Shown: one piece after another, positions 41,306-50,876 of the stretch
How positions within the stretch are numbered: position 1 is the stretch's first letter
How the letters are laid out: each line of letters opens with the position of its first letter
Assembly: GCA_027491075.1 (NCBI GenBank)
Contig: JAIXWX010000013.1
Coordinates: 1-64,000 of the forward strand
Reading direction: 5' to 3'
DNA: 64,000 bases
Source: Flavobacteriales bacterium
GTDB lineage: Bacteria > Bacteroidota > Bacteroidia > Flavobacteriales_D > Sanyastnellaceae
Notes under the pieces: generated by a model
What the model was told of the DNA's origin: nothing
Database searches by the model: none
Seen by the model: the letters and a program-made list of their open reading frames with translations, nothing else
Made by a program: the position numbers and the translations under genes

Positions 41306-42670
41306 ATGAGTGAAATTCTAGATCATGCTCCGCTATCCATGCGCGGGAACAAGAAAATTCAGAACGCTTGGACCATGTACGACTGGGCCAATTCAACCTA
41401 CAATCTAGTAATTGGAACTGCCATATTTCCAATATTCTATACTGCTGTGACGGCAAAGCAAGAGTTTGTTGGCAAGCAGCACGTGGACGACGTGCTATTT
41501 TTTGGAGGAATATTTAAGAATACTGAGGTGTTGTCTTATTGCCTTGCCGTGGGTATGGCGGTTGTTTGCTTTTTGTCGCCAATGTTGTCTGGTCTCGCGG
41601 ATTATTTGGGTAGAAAGAAGTTTTTTCTTCAGGTGTTTTGTTACATGGGAGCACTCTCTTGTGCGAGTTTCTACTTGTTCGATATGAATCATTTTGAATG
41701 GAGCATGCTGAGCGTAGTTTTTGCGTGTATAGGCTTTTGGTGCAGTTTCGCCTTTAGCAACTCCTTTCTCCCTGAGCTAGCTGAGCCGCAAGATCAAGAC
41801 CGGCTTTCTGCTAAGGGATATTCCATGGGATATATCGGTAGTGTGATATTGTTGGTCTTAAATCTCATCGCCATCAAGGTCTTCGGAATGCCTGCAAAAT
41901 GGTCGTTCATTTCAGTTGCTGTTTGGTGGATTGGTTTTGCGCAAATCACATTCTTTCATTTAAAAGAGACTAAAAGTGGAGGTAAGTACAAGCCTCAAGT
42001 TCTTCGCAATGGATTCAGAGAGTTAAAAGAAACTTGGCAAAAACTCAATCAAACCAAACGCTTGAAGAGATACCTCATTTCATTTTTCGTATTTAGTATG
42101 GGGGTGCAAACGATCATGCAGATGGCTTCATTATTTGGTACTAAGGAAGTGAGAAGAATAGATGAATTTGGTCAAGAAGTAGTAGGGATGGAATCCGGGC
42201 AGTTGATTGTTGCCGTGATTTTAGTACAGATCATTGCCATTCCCGGGGCATACATCTTTAGTAAGCTCAGTGCCAAGTTTAGTAACTTACTTACTCTTAA
42301 AATCGCACTTGTTGTTTGGGCTCTGATATGTATCTATGCTTTTGCCATTGTAACTGATCCGCTGACATTCTATATCGCCGCAGCAGGAATTGGTTTCGTT
42401 ATGGGGGGAACACAAGCGCTCGCAAGAAGCACCTACAGCAAGTTTTTACCGGACACTGATGATCACGCTTCCTATTTTTCTTTTTATGACGTTACAGAAA
42501 AAGTAGGCCTCATCATTGGCCTTCTATCCTTTGGCATTCTGGAAGGATATGCTGGTAGTATGCGCATGTCTATTTTGGCATTGATAGCGTTCTTTGTAGT
42601 CGGGTATGTGTTGCTCTTAGTAGTTCCTCAAAAAGAGGAAGCACCAGAAGGAATGACCTTTCCTGTTTAA
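41306..42670 (+). CDS. MFS transporter, UMF1 (Atg22-like) family
   Basis: 454 residues, about 12 membrane helices. IQNAWTMYDWANSTYNLVIGTAIFPIFYTAV at the N-terminus and GGTQALARSTYSKFLPDTDDHASYFSFYDVTEKVG in the second half are the UMF1 landmarks (relatives of the yeast vacuolar amino-acid exporter Atg22). The substrate is unknown, probably small solutes or amino acids. The 3' end overlaps the convergent prenyltransferase gene by 4 bases. Confidence 0.88.
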   Translation: MSEILDHAPLSMRGNKKIQNAWTMYDWANSTYNLVIGTAIFPIFYTAVTAKQEFVGKQHVDDVLFFGGIFKNTEVLSYCLAVGMAVVCFLSPMLSGLADYLGRKKFFLQVFCYMGALSCASFYLFDMNHFEWSMLSVVFACIGFWCSFAFSNSFLPELAEPQDQDRLSAKGYSMGYIGSVILLVLNLIAIKVFGMPAKWSFISVAVWWIGFAQITFFHLKETKSGGKYKPQVLRNGFRELKETWQKLNQTKRLKRYLISFFVFSMGVQTIMQMASLFGTKEVRRIDEFGQEVVGMESGQLIVAVILVQIIAIPGAYIFSKLSAKFSNLLTLKIALVVWALICIYAFAIVTDPLTFYIAAAGIGFVMGGTQALARSTYSKFLPDTDDHASYFSFYDVTEKVGLIIGLLSFGILEGYAGSMRMSILALIAFFVVGYVLLLVVPQKEEAPEGMTFPV

Positions 42671-43641
42671 CAGCTCCAGAGATAAGTACCTGCTAGAAGA
42701 CACAAAATGATTCCACCGGCCATGGTTGTTTTTGCCAATAGGCTTGCAACGGAATAGTGATTTTTCGATCTAGCAGAAAGAGTTCTTATGATGGTAAGAG
42801 TACCTGGAAGTATCACTAGAATTAGGGTGAAAACACTGGCATTGACGTCTTTTTTGATAGACAAACCAGCCTCAGTGAACACAAATCCTACTGCAAAGAG
42901 GCAGGATGTCATTAGTGCTGCAGCGTAGAAGCGGGTCCATTTTTCTCCTAATACAATAGGCATTGTATGGTACTTGCCTTGGGTATCTCCCATGAGGTCT
43001 TCTAAATCTTTGAGCGCCTCTCGTGATAGAGATAGAAGAAATGCAAAACAAGAATAAGCGAGAATCCATAACCAAAGAGAGGACTGCAACGCTTTAGGAT
43101 TGCTGTGTATATCGCCATACTCTTTTAATATTTCAGGAATTTCAAAAACTCCAGTCCATATGGGGACGATGCTCACACAAAATGCTACCACTAAATTCCC
43201 GATAAAGATTTGCTTTTTGAAAAAAGGAGAATAAAACCACAACAAAGTTGCAATGCTTACAGGTATGGCCAGTGGCTTCCAAGAGTCGAACTTCATGCAT
43301 AAATAAACAGAAAGAAGCACGGCGAGAATATTCATGCTTTGATGCGCCATCATTGCCACCCTTCTCTTTACTTTGGTGCCAATGAGCACTCGTTCTGGTT
43401 TGTTGATTTTGTCGACTTTCACATCGAAATAATCGTTGATAATGTTTCCAGCGGCGGTTAATAACACAACGACCATGACGGAAATGAAAAAGTCGAACTC
43501 ACTCATTTGCAACTTCATTCCAAGACAAGTAGAGGCGATGATGGGCTTTATGATAAAAAAACGAAGCACATACATTGTACTTATCACAATGGCCAAATTA
43601 ACAGGACGGCTGATTTTCAGTAAATTAATTATAGTTGTCAC
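42667..43641 (-). CDS. UbiA-family prenyltransferase
   Basis: 324 residues, about 8-9 membrane helices. First Asp-rich motif GNIINDYFDVKVDKINKPERVLIG (N-D-x-x-D-x-x-x-D) at about residues 65-85, and the second region SREALKDLEDLMGDTQGKYHTMPIVLG. These bind prenyl-diphosphate-Mg. The Bacteroidota version is often annotated geranylgeranylglycerol-phosphate geranylgeranyltransferase-like. The acceptor substrate cannot be told from sequence; menaquinone or a lipid are options. Confidence 0.82.
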   Translation of the reverse strand: MTTIINLLKISRPVNLAIVISTMYVLRFFIIKPIIASTCLGMKLQMSEFDFFISVMVVVLLTAAGNIINDYFDVKVDKINKPERVLIGTKVKRRVAMMAHQSMNILAVLLSVYLCMKFDSWKPLAIPVSIATLLWFYSPFFKKQIFIGNLVVAFCVSIVPIWTGVFEIPEILKEYGDIHSNPKALQSSLWLWILAYSCFAFLLSLSREALKDLEDLMGDTQGKYHTMPIVLGEKWTRFYAAALMTSCLFAVGFVFTEAGLSIKKDVNASVFTLILVILPGTLTIIRTLSARSKNHYSVASLLAKTTMAGGIILCLLAGTYLWSC

Positions 43642-43686
43642 GTGGAATGGTTGAAATCTTCATCAAAATAATTGATAAAGCTACTA

Positions 43687-43694
43687 TAAATTTG
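43687..43694 (+). promoter_or_regulatory. -7 box for the small receiver-like gene
   Basis: TAAATTTG, exact TAnnTTTG match, 28 bases before the ATG at 43723. It supports that ATG over an in-frame TTG at 43702. Confidence 0.5.
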
Positions 43695-43722
43695 ACCTCC
43701 CTTGCAAAGCTTGATTAGAACT

Positions 43723-44058
43723 ATGGAAGAACAAGTACAAGAAAGTATGGAGAAAGTGAGCCCACAGCCAATGAACGTGCTTGTTTTCGGTAAGCATGAT
43801 TACATTGTTAATAATACCCAGACCATTCTTTCCAAAGGAGGTTATGAGGTAGTGTGTTTTGTAGATCGAGAGAATGCGAGAATGTATCTTACCGCCAATC
43901 CATGTGATATGATTTTTTTCGTAGGTGGCGTAGATCCGCATGACAGATTATTCTTGAAAGGAGTGATTGATGAATCAGCGCCGCACGTTAAATTGTTGGA
44001 TCATTTTGGAGGTCCAGCAACTATTCTCCAAGAAGTGAATACTGCTTTCGGCAAATAA
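43723..44058 (+). CDS. Small receiver-like or Rossmann-like protein (111 aa)
   Basis: 111 residues from ATG 43723. The body (PMNVLVFGKHDYIVNNTQTILSKGGYEVVCFVDRENARMYLTANPCDMIFFVGGVDPHDRLFLKGVID) has the alternating beta-alpha pattern of a response-regulator receiver domain. The phosphorylatable Asp site reads CDMIFFVGGVD instead of D-h-h-h-h-D, so it is probably a pseudo-receiver. Convergent with the glycosylasparaginase gene, sharing no overlap. Confidence 0.6.
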   Translation: MEEQVQESMEKVSPQPMNVLVFGKHDYIVNNTQTILSKGGYEVVCFVDRENARMYLTANPCDMIFFVGGVDPHDRLFLKGVIDESAPHVKLLDHFGGPATILQEVNTAFGK

Positions 44059-45069
44059 TTATTTCAGAAGATATTCTGAGTCTATCAAAATGTTTTTACC
44101 ATTTTGATGGGCAGCATAATTAAATCCACGGTATCGTGAAAACGCGCCGTGTTCTCCGTATTTATTAATCGCGATGAATCCTACTTGAAAATCATCAGTC
44201 ATAAAAGAGTTTATTTTCTCAACTCTTTTTACAGCCTCTTCGCATGCTTCGGAAGGGTGCGCTCCATTTCGCATCAATTCGACTATTAGAAAAGCACTGC
44301 AAGCGCGCAATACCGTTTCTCCGAGTCCACTTCCTGTAGCTGCTCCTACTAGGTTATCTACATATAATCCAGATCCTATTATTGGACTATCTCCGACTCT
44401 TCCTCGCATTTTGAAAGCCAGTCCGCTTGTGGTGCATGAACCTGCAATATCTCCTTTGGAGTCTTGAGTAATCATTCCAATGGTGTCGTGATTTTCTATG
44501 TTGATTACAGGTTTGTATTCACTCTTGATCAACCACTCTTTATAGGCTTTAACGGCATCCTCACTTTTAAAATCCAATAGCTCCATTCCTTGTTCTAAGG
44601 CAAATTTTTGGGCACCCTCACCAACGAGCATTACGTGTGGAGTACGTTCCATGACCCATCTGGCGACAGTAACAGGATGTTTTATTTTTTCTAGAAAACA
44701 AACTGATCCAGCTCTTCCCGAAGGGGCCATGATACAAGCGTCGAGCGTGGTAAATCCGTCACGATCGGGAAACCCACTTAATCCAACAGTGCTATGCGTC
44801 AATTCTCCTTCTATGAGACGCACTCCTTGCTCTGCCATATCTACGGCATTGCCTCCATTGAGCATTGCTTTGATGGCTGCTTCATTAGCAGGGATTCCTG
44901 CATTCCAAGTTGAAACAGCTAATCCTCCTTTGAAGATTTCTTTTTTGCTCTTCCTTTTGCGCGTAGCTGCAAACTGTCGGTCTTCGGCCTTGGAGATTAA
45001 TCCCAAAGAAAGCGCTGCTGCACTCAGTCCGAGTTTGGAGAGAAAACTCCTTCTGTTTTGTTGCGTCAT
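44059..45069 (-). CDS. Secreted N4-(beta-N-acetylglucosaminyl)-L-asparaginase / isoaspartyl peptidase family hydrolase
   Basis: 336 residues. N-terminus NRRSFLSKLGLSAAALSLGL is a twin-arginine signal. The Ntn-hydrolase core has HDTIGM with the autocatalytic nucleophile Thr (about residue 196, matching human AGA HDTIGM), GSCTTSGLAFKMRGRVGDSPIIGSGLYVDN, and AATGSGLGE. The precursor cleaves before that Thr into alpha and beta chains. It would release Asn-linked glycan stubs or isoaspartyl residues in the periplasm. The next gene upstream (45075) is 5 bases away on the same strand. Confidence 0.9.
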   Translation of the reverse strand: MTQQNRRSFLSKLGLSAAALSLGLISKAEDRQFAATRKRKSKKEIFKGGLAVSTWNAGIPANEAAIKAMLNGGNAVDMAEQGVRLIEGELTHSTVGLSGFPDRDGFTTLDACIMAPSGRAGSVCFLEKIKHPVTVARWVMERTPHVMLVGEGAQKFALEQGMELLDFKSEDAVKAYKEWLIKSEYKPVINIENHDTIGMITQDSKGDIAGSCTTSGLAFKMRGRVGDSPIIGSGLYVDNLVGAATGSGLGETVLRACSAFLIVELMRNGAHPSEACEEAVKRVEKINSFMTDDFQVGFIAINKYGEHGAFSRYRGFNYAAHQNGKNILIDSEYLLK

Positions 45070-45074
45070 TCTAA

Positions 45075-46832
45075 TTAATTACTTTCTACCATTTCACGCT
45101 TCAATGTTTCAACTGTATCTGCAGGCAAATTGTGCAAGTCAAGCAGCATCAATCCGTCCAGAGCGTTGTTGAATTTAGGATCGCTATTGAATGCGAGAAT
45201 TTTTGCGTTTTGTTGGAGGTATTTTTTTAATAAAACAGGCATCGAAAAACTGGAGGGTTCAATGTCAGCTATTATCTTATCCATTTTTTTCATATCCGCA
45301 GCACTTGCCTCTAATAAAGCGGCTGTATCTACATTTTTCACCTTTGGTTTAAAGGAGTTTTTGGGCTCAACGTACTTAGATAATTCATGATCGAAATAGT
45401 TTCGTTCAATGAATTGAATGATTAATTCCTTTGAAACCTCTTGATAAGAATTCGATATGGATACTGGACCTATGATATATCTAAACTTCGGGTTGGCGAG
45501 TAAATAGAAAAGGATTCCTTTCCAAAGAAGAAACAACGACAATCGATGCTTTTGATACTCTTTAACTATAAAGGATCTCCCTAATTCGATGCTTTGAGAA
45601 AGAATGGGATTCATCTTTTTTGACATGCGAAACAAACTGGAAATGTATAAACCTTTCGCTCCGTACTGAGCCATAATTTCAGGACCATTTCCGATGCGGT
45701 ATGCTCCTGCTATTTTTTTTGCTTCCCGATCCCAGAGGATAAGATGATCATAATACAAGTCGTATTCATCGAGGTCAATGCTCTTGTTAGTGCCTTCGCC
45801 TACTGCACGGAATGTCACTTCACGAAGACGACCTATTTCTTTTAATATGTTGGGTATGTTTTCACTCGCAACTACATAGCAGTCGAAATTATCGTATTGC
45901 AATGTGCGATAACTTTGCATCGCTTCGATTTCTTTCTCAATTAAATTAGCTGGAACAGCATCAATAATGGGGTCTTCTTTTTGCGGAAAACGAAATAGTC
46001 GGAAGTAATCTCTTCTTACTTCAAAACTACTTCCAAGGGCATAGGTCTTTGCCCGCAAATACCTGCCCAATTGATCAGTGTTGGTAAACATCTCCAAATC
46101 TTTGGGAGCAATAGGTTTTCCAATCCGCATTCCAATGCTTTTGCCTTTTTTCTTCAACAACTCTGAAGGAAGTGCTAAAGTGCGCAACCCGGGGTGGATC
46201 AATCCCAGTAAATGAAAGATTCTTGAATTAGCACCATCGAAGAATACGGGTATCACAGGAACTTTTCCCTTTTTGATGATTTTAATAGCAGAATTTTGCC
46301 ATTTGCGATCGGCGATGGTTCGTAAGTCGGTTTGAAATGTGCTTACTTCTCCGGCAGGAAATAAACCCAAAGGCAAACCGGCCTCAACATGCTGAAGAGC
46401 TGATTTAAGCCCTGAAATGTTATTGTATGCTGTCTTTAAGTTCTCAAAAGGATTAACAGCTAAAAAGTAGTCTTTAATTGGCTCTACATTTTGTAGAAGA
46501 AAATTGGCCATCACTTTGAAATCTGGACGTACCGCTGCAATGGCCTTAATCAATGCCAAGCCGTCTAGAGCTCCGAAGGGATGATTCGCAACGATGATAA
46601 ATGGTCCTTCTGAAGGGATGTGTTTTAGTTGCTCTTTATCGAACTCTAATTCGACATCGAGCGTCTCAAAAAGGCGGTCTATTGCTTGAAGTCCTTCTGA
46701 CTTGCAGATTTCATCGTAGAGTTCATTCACCTTATCAATTTTGGCAACCCTAGCGAGCAAAGGAATAATGGGATTATCCTTTGGCAATTTCGTGGCTGAG
46801 GCCAATGCTTCTTCCGGAATGAGCTTCTTCAA
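45075..46832 (-). CDS. Bifunctional acyltransferase, OlsF/GlsF-like (PlsC domain + GNAT N-acyltransferase)
   Basis: 585 residues. The N-terminal half is a lysophospholipid-acyltransferase domain (IIVANHPFGALDGLALIKAI, with His84 and Asp90, then GLFPAGEVSTF and VIPVFFDGANS). The C-terminal half (about 310-500) is the hemolysin/OlsB-like N-acyltransferase domain (IGRLREVTFRAVGEGTNKSIDLDEYDLYYDHLILWD ... IAGAYRIG ... SRSFIVKEYQ-like ELGRSFIVKEYQKHRLSLFLLWKG). This order is that of OlsF, which makes ornithine or glycine aminolipids from amino acid and two acyl groups. The amino-acid specificity cannot be read from sequence. Confidence 0.8.
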   Translation of the reverse strand: MKKLIPEEALASATKLPKDNPIIPLLARVAKIDKVNELYDEICKSEGLQAIDRLFETLDVELEFDKEQLKHIPSEGPFIIVANHPFGALDGLALIKAIAAVRPDFKVMANFLLQNVEPIKDYFLAVNPFENLKTAYNNISGLKSALQHVEAGLPLGLFPAGEVSTFQTDLRTIADRKWQNSAIKIIKKGKVPVIPVFFDGANSRIFHLLGLIHPGLRTLALPSELLKKKGKSIGMRIGKPIAPKDLEMFTNTDQLGRYLRAKTYALGSSFEVRRDYFRLFRFPQKEDPIIDAVPANLIEKEIEAMQSYRTLQYDNFDCYVVASENIPNILKEIGRLREVTFRAVGEGTNKSIDLDEYDLYYDHLILWDREAKKIAGAYRIGNGPEIMAQYGAKGLYISSLFRMSKKMNPILSQSIELGRSFIVKEYQKHRLSLFLLWKGILFYLLANPKFRYIIGPVSISNSYQEVSKELIIQFIERNYFDHELSKYVEPKNSFKPKVKNVDTAALLEASAADMKKMDKIIADIEPSSFSMPVLLKKYLQQNAKILAFNSDPKFNNALDGLMLLDLHNLPADTVETLKREMVESN

Positions 46833-46852
46833 GTGCCTTTGGTATTAAGTAA

Positions 46853-48643
46853 TTAATGATGAATAATGACAGGGTAGCTAGCAGAAAAATCTTCTCCAAT
46901 CACTCTTAAATTGTAAACCCCTGAAGCAAACATTGCCGCATCAAAGAAGAACTTTTTTTCTCCCATCGGAAAAGCACCTTGGTAAACTTCGTGAACAACT
47001 TGACCTGCCATATTGACTAAAACAATTTTGCCCTGCTCATTGGATTTGAAGTTCACAGGAATACAGGTCATGGCTGAAGCGGGATTAGGAAATACTTTTC
47101 CAAATGATACAGTGCTTTCTAGTACACCAACGATTTCACCCAAGACTCGAAACTTCCAATATCCTTCTGGTGCTGTAATTGGTCGATCTTGCGTTTTACC
47201 GCTATTGCTTGTTGCTTCAACGTAGTAATATATGGTAGTGCCTGCCGATTGAGCGGGAATGAAGCCTTCCCAAATATTATCTGCAGTGAATGCCATGGCC
47301 ACTTCATTGTACGTGCTAGTGAGAGAAGTTTTCCAAAACACTCGAGCGTTTGCTATTCCAGAACGATGATTGATGTAAGCACTTACCAAGTAAGGGTTAG
47401 TGCTGTCTTCTGTATCCAATAGGGGTTGATGTGAAATCAATAAAGGATCTTCCACACCAACGCTGTGCGTGATACAATGTATGGCACCGCTCGCTGAAAT
47501 AATTTGAGCATCCTGATTATCGCAATCAATTCCAACTAAGTTGTACCCGGGCAATAGCTCTTCATAAATGCGAAATGCAGTGGTATCATACTGTTCGCGG
47601 TACGTTGGAAAAATAAAAGTATTGTTTACAAAAACTCCATTGGTATAGGTTCTATAAAAGCCAGCGGTAGGTTGAGAGCTCGGCCACAAGCCAGAAGGAC
47701 TATCCGGCATGGGAATTCTATGTACTTTGTAAGGTGTTCCCCACTTTGAATTGTAGTTCGCGAGCACATATTCTATGTTGGCATTGATTTGTGGACCGTC
47801 TGAAATGCCTTCGGGATATTCACCTACAAGCAATGTTTCCTCATCCAAAAGCTTCATGTGCATGTCGATGTGATTGATTCCATCGTATGGTAGAGCGGTC
47901 ATTTTTATGTATCGATCTATTCCCAGGTAGTCGCTCACGATTTGATCGATTTCTTCTTCTGTTTTGGCAGAAACGCCATATGGATTGCCAGCTTCGTTTT
48001 CTTCTAATATCAACTCAGAGGCGAAAGCTGTTCCAAAACCATCGCTCATCCAGTTGCCGCCAGTATTTACAAGATCTTCTGGGCTTTCGGTAATGGTATA
48101 AAGATCGATTCCGAGTTCATTTGCAATCAATTCAGGCGAAGCATCGTCGTTGGGACGGGTTGGACGATTGTAAATCCAATCTACCAAAACTAAATCGTCC
48201 ACTTCGGACCCATATACGGTATTTCCTGCATAGTCACGAATCCAAATAGAATCAAACGAACCATTGACTAAAGTGATATTGGAGGTATTGGTGATTGCGG
48301 GACCTCCAGCGTTTGTCGAGGTAAGGTAGTCTAAAGTTTCAGAAGGATTTTCTGTGAGAATGATCACTTCTGTTTCATTAATGGCTGCTGCCACTATTTG
48401 TTTTAGAATAGACGGGTAGGAAGTCCAGGCAATAGTTAATGCTTGAATTTCTTCCCATTCCGCAGCGCATCGAAGATTGGAATAGGGCGGGGGAGAAGCA
48501 ATGCCACGACCAGACGAAATGGTAAACTCGCCACGTTGAATTTTTTCCAATTCCTCAGCAGAAAAATTCTTAGGAAGAATTTCCTGTGCTACCAAAATAC
48601 GTGTAAAGGCCAGTAGCCCCAATAAAAGTAAAGTTCTTTTCAT
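46853..48643 (-). CDS. Secreted peptidyl-arginine/agmatine deiminase family protein with T9SS sorting domain
   Basis: 596 residues. Signal peptide (cleavage near ILVAQ). The PAD_porph/agmatine-deiminase fold runs about 55-400: SIWIRDYAG (Asp/Arg of the active site), NTGGNWMSDGFG, GINHIDMHMKLL (His258 and Asp260), and SGAIHCITHSVG with the catalytic Cys at about 390. Then a beta-sandwich domain, and a C-terminal type A sorting domain (FGKVFPNPASAMTCIPV ... GVYNLRVIGED). Porphyromonas PPAD has the same catalytic family plus T9SS tail and makes citrulline on surface proteins. Whether this one prefers peptides or agmatine is open. Confidence 0.85.
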   Translation of the reverse strand: MKRTLLLLGLLAFTRILVAQEILPKNFSAEELEKIQRGEFTISSGRGIASPPPYSNLRCAAEWEEIQALTIAWTSYPSILKQIVAAAINETEVIILTENPSETLDYLTSTNAGGPAITNTSNITLVNGSFDSIWIRDYAGNTVYGSEVDDLVLVDWIYNRPTRPNDDASPELIANELGIDLYTITESPEDLVNTGGNWMSDGFGTAFASELILEENEAGNPYGVSAKTEEEIDQIVSDYLGIDRYIKMTALPYDGINHIDMHMKLLDEETLLVGEYPEGISDGPQINANIEYVLANYNSKWGTPYKVHRIPMPDSPSGLWPSSQPTAGFYRTYTNGVFVNNTFIFPTYREQYDTTAFRIYEELLPGYNLVGIDCDNQDAQIISASGAIHCITHSVGVEDPLLISHQPLLDTEDSTNPYLVSAYINHRSGIANARVFWKTSLTSTYNEVAMAFTADNIWEGFIPAQSAGTTIYYYVEATSNSGKTQDRPITAPEGYWKFRVLGEIVGVLESTVSFGKVFPNPASAMTCIPVNFKSNEQGKIVLVNMAGQVVHEVYQGAFPMGEKKFFFDAAMFASGVYNLRVIGEDFSASYPVIIHH

Positions 48644-48699
48644 AGATATTAAACTAGCGTAAAAGTATGAAAAACCGTGTGCTAATCGTTAGCGAGATG

Positions 48700-49344
48700 T
48701 TACCAATTGATCACAATCGATTTCGTTTCAAATCGAGTGAGATAGACACTATCTTGAACAAGCGAATCTTGGTTGTTATTTATAAGTTCGTATCGATATT
48801 TCAACCAAGTGTCTCCATAGCTGCGGCACTCGAAATTACTTTCATTTACGGAAGATGAGACATTCTTCCAATCATTATCGCAGCAGTTACAATCGAAAAA
48901 AGCATTTTCGAAACGGAAACTTAAAGTATTCCATTCGTTTGTATTTCTAAGAAAAGTAACGTTTATTTTGGATTCAGGATAAAGATAAAAATCTTGATAG
49001 ACCGTTTCGCCTGGTTTGTACAAGGCGCCACTGAGCTCCATTTTTGACGGAATCCAGAGCTCTTTAGTCGCTTCGACTTCTACACTTACGATATTCTTTT
49101 TTACCCATCTGATATCATAAATGCCCGAAGTATTGCTATTTCCATCAGAAGCCTCAATGAAATTTCCATTGAATGATCCTCCGGAAACTTCTTGTTGATA
49201 CACTGTAACGTTCGCATTTTCAATAGGTGCGCTGGTTGTAGCGTCTCTGACGACACCTCTCATGTGAAATTCGTTGCTTTCTTCTTTTTTACAAGAAAGA
49301 AGAATTAAGAGGAGAGACATCCTGAATATCAATGATTTTGTCAT
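48700..49344 (-). CDS. Lipoprotein with carboxypeptidase-regulatory-like domain
   Basis: 214 residues. Lipoprotein signal (FRMSLLLILLSCKKEE, lipobox Cys about residue 18). MRGVVRDATTSAPIENANVTVYQQE is the CarboxypepD_reg/TonB plug-like beta-sandwich signature; the C-terminal half is an unassigned beta domain with a CNCC pair (FFDCNCCDNDW). Its start overlaps the mltF stop by 4 bases, so both are in one transcript. Confidence 0.72.
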   Translation of the reverse strand: MTKSLIFRMSLLLILLSCKKEESNEFHMRGVVRDATTSAPIENANVTVYQQEVSGGSFNGNFIEASDGNSNTSGIYDIRWVKKNIVSVEVEATKELWIPSKMELSGALYKPGETVYQDFYLYPESKINVTFLRNTNEWNTLSFRFENAFFDCNCCDNDWKNVSSSVNESNFECRSYGDTWLKYRYELINNNQDSLVQDSVYLTRFETKSIVINW

Positions 49345-50786
49345 TTAAACTTCGTTTGATAATGCTGATAAACAGACATGATTTTATTTACAAAATGATA
49401 GGGTTCTGTCGCTCTACAATAACCGTGTTTAATACCCTCCAATGTATAGTAGCGCTCTTGCATTTTTAGGAGTAAAGCCTCTGCAACATGACCGTCCCAA
49501 ATGGTATCGGCTTTTCCAAGATGGGCGGCGATTTTTTGAGCGTCCAAAATGTGTCCAGGACCTATGTTATAGCTTGCCAAGATGAACTTTAGCTGTTCTT
49601 GAGGGTCACGAATGCGTTCTTTCCAAAATCGTTGCAAATGGTTGATGTATTTCACCCCAGCGCGAATGTTCGGTTCTTCTCTTTGATTGGTATCACAGCC
49701 AAACCTCAAAGCGGTTTCGGGCATGAGTTGCATCAAACCAAATGCACCCGACCAAGATTCCGCATAAGGATTAAACCGTGACTCTTGATAACTGAGAGAG
49801 GCCAATAAACGCCAGTCCCAATTTATTTCTTTTGAGTATTTTTTAAAGAGCGAGTCGTATGGAGAAATTTTATCAGCGCTTAACTCTGGCAAGACATAAG
49901 GACCTCTAAAGCCGAATTGTTTTTCTGGCGTGAAGTACTTATTAAACGTGCTACTCACCTTTTTCTTAACATCGGTTTTGTTGAGCCATTCATCTACTTT
50001 TTTAGCTAGCTTGGGTGCGTTTGAGCGCATGGCCCATCCTATTGCTTCCTCTCCGGTTATAGCGAAACTCATATCCAACTCTGGAAAGTCATACTGCTGA
50101 ATCATGGCCAAATTCTCGTCCGTCACTGTCGAATTCACTTCACCATCCGCGGTAAGTCGAATAAGGTCATCTGTGTTTATTTCTCCAGGGGCATCGTGAA
50201 TATCGATATCAACTCCGGCACTTTCTTCAATGGCTTTTAATTGAGAATAAAATGATGAATACCGGTGTACCCAAATGCCGTATCCTTCCAGTGCCGAGGT
50301 ATCACTGACTAGATTTAACACGCTATCGGGTTTGCCTGGAGCGAATTTTCGTTGCACAAGCACTTGCCTGGTATTATAAACTGTATCAGAGAACAGTGCA
50401 AAGCGCTTGCGCAAAGGCGTAATTGTTAAGTTGGAGGCTATGATGTCCCCTTCTCCTTTATTGAGCAGTTCAAACATGCGGTCGACGTCATCCAATACAC
50501 GAACCTCGAGCTTTACGCCCAACCATTTTGAAAAAGCCTTGACCATTTCGTAGTCGAATCCTTTGCCTTGCCCGCGATATTGATAATACGTACTGGGACC
50601 GTTTTCAGTTAAGAGGATGAGTTTGCCTCTTTTTTTAATCGAATCTAAATCAAACAATACGGGAGGAGAGAAATGAGGAATGTCACTTTCCTCAGATGAA
50701 GATTTGCATCCTGGAAATACGAGAAGCAATCCAAGAAGAAATAGCCACATAATTATGTATATCCTCGAAAGCAACATAGTTTGCAA
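49341..50786 (-). CDS. mltF: Membrane-bound lytic murein transglycosylase F
   Basis: 481 residues. Lipoprotein signal (LLLVFPGCKSSSEE, Cys about residue 27). A periplasmic solute-binding-like domain (about 50-290: KKRGKLILLTENGPSTYYQYRGQGKGFDYEMVKAF) is followed by an SLT lysozyme-fold domain (about 305-450: LLASLSYQESRFNPYAESWSGAFGLMQLMPETALRFG, catalytic Glu in YQESRF, and ILASYNIGPGHILDAQ). This is the MltF architecture. It cleaves glycan strands to 1,6-anhydro ends in peptidoglycan turnover. Confidence 0.93.
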   Translation of the reverse strand: MQTMLLSRIYIIMWLFLLGLLLVFPGCKSSSEESDIPHFSPPVLFDLDSIKKRGKLILLTENGPSTYYQYRGQGKGFDYEMVKAFSKWLGVKLEVRVLDDVDRMFELLNKGEGDIIASNLTITPLRKRFALFSDTVYNTRQVLVQRKFAPGKPDSVLNLVSDTSALEGYGIWVHRYSSFYSQLKAIEESAGVDIDIHDAPGEINTDDLIRLTADGEVNSTVTDENLAMIQQYDFPELDMSFAITGEEAIGWAMRSNAPKLAKKVDEWLNKTDVKKKVSSTFNKYFTPEKQFGFRGPYVLPELSADKISPYDSLFKKYSKEINWDWRLLASLSYQESRFNPYAESWSGAFGLMQLMPETALRFGCDTNQREEPNIRAGVKYINHLQRFWKERIRDPQEQLKFILASYNIGPGHILDAQKIAAHLGKADTIWDGHVAEALLLKMQERYYTLEGIKHGYCRATEPYHFVNKIMSVYQHYQTKFK

Positions 50787-50814
50787 AATACGAAAAAGAA
50801 AAGAAAAAATTTTA

Positions 50815-50846
50815 AAAACAAAAAGAGACCGACAGGCGGTCTCTTT
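50815..50846 (-). terminator. Rho-independent terminator
   Basis: AAAGAGACC (50822-50830) pairs with GGTCTCTTT (50838-50846); on the minus strand it is followed by TTTTGTTTTT. It ends the transcript of the T9SS-type protein gene at 50877. Confidence 0.8.
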
Positions 50847-50876
50847 CCGGTAAGCGGTTTTGGTTTTGGTTGGTTA

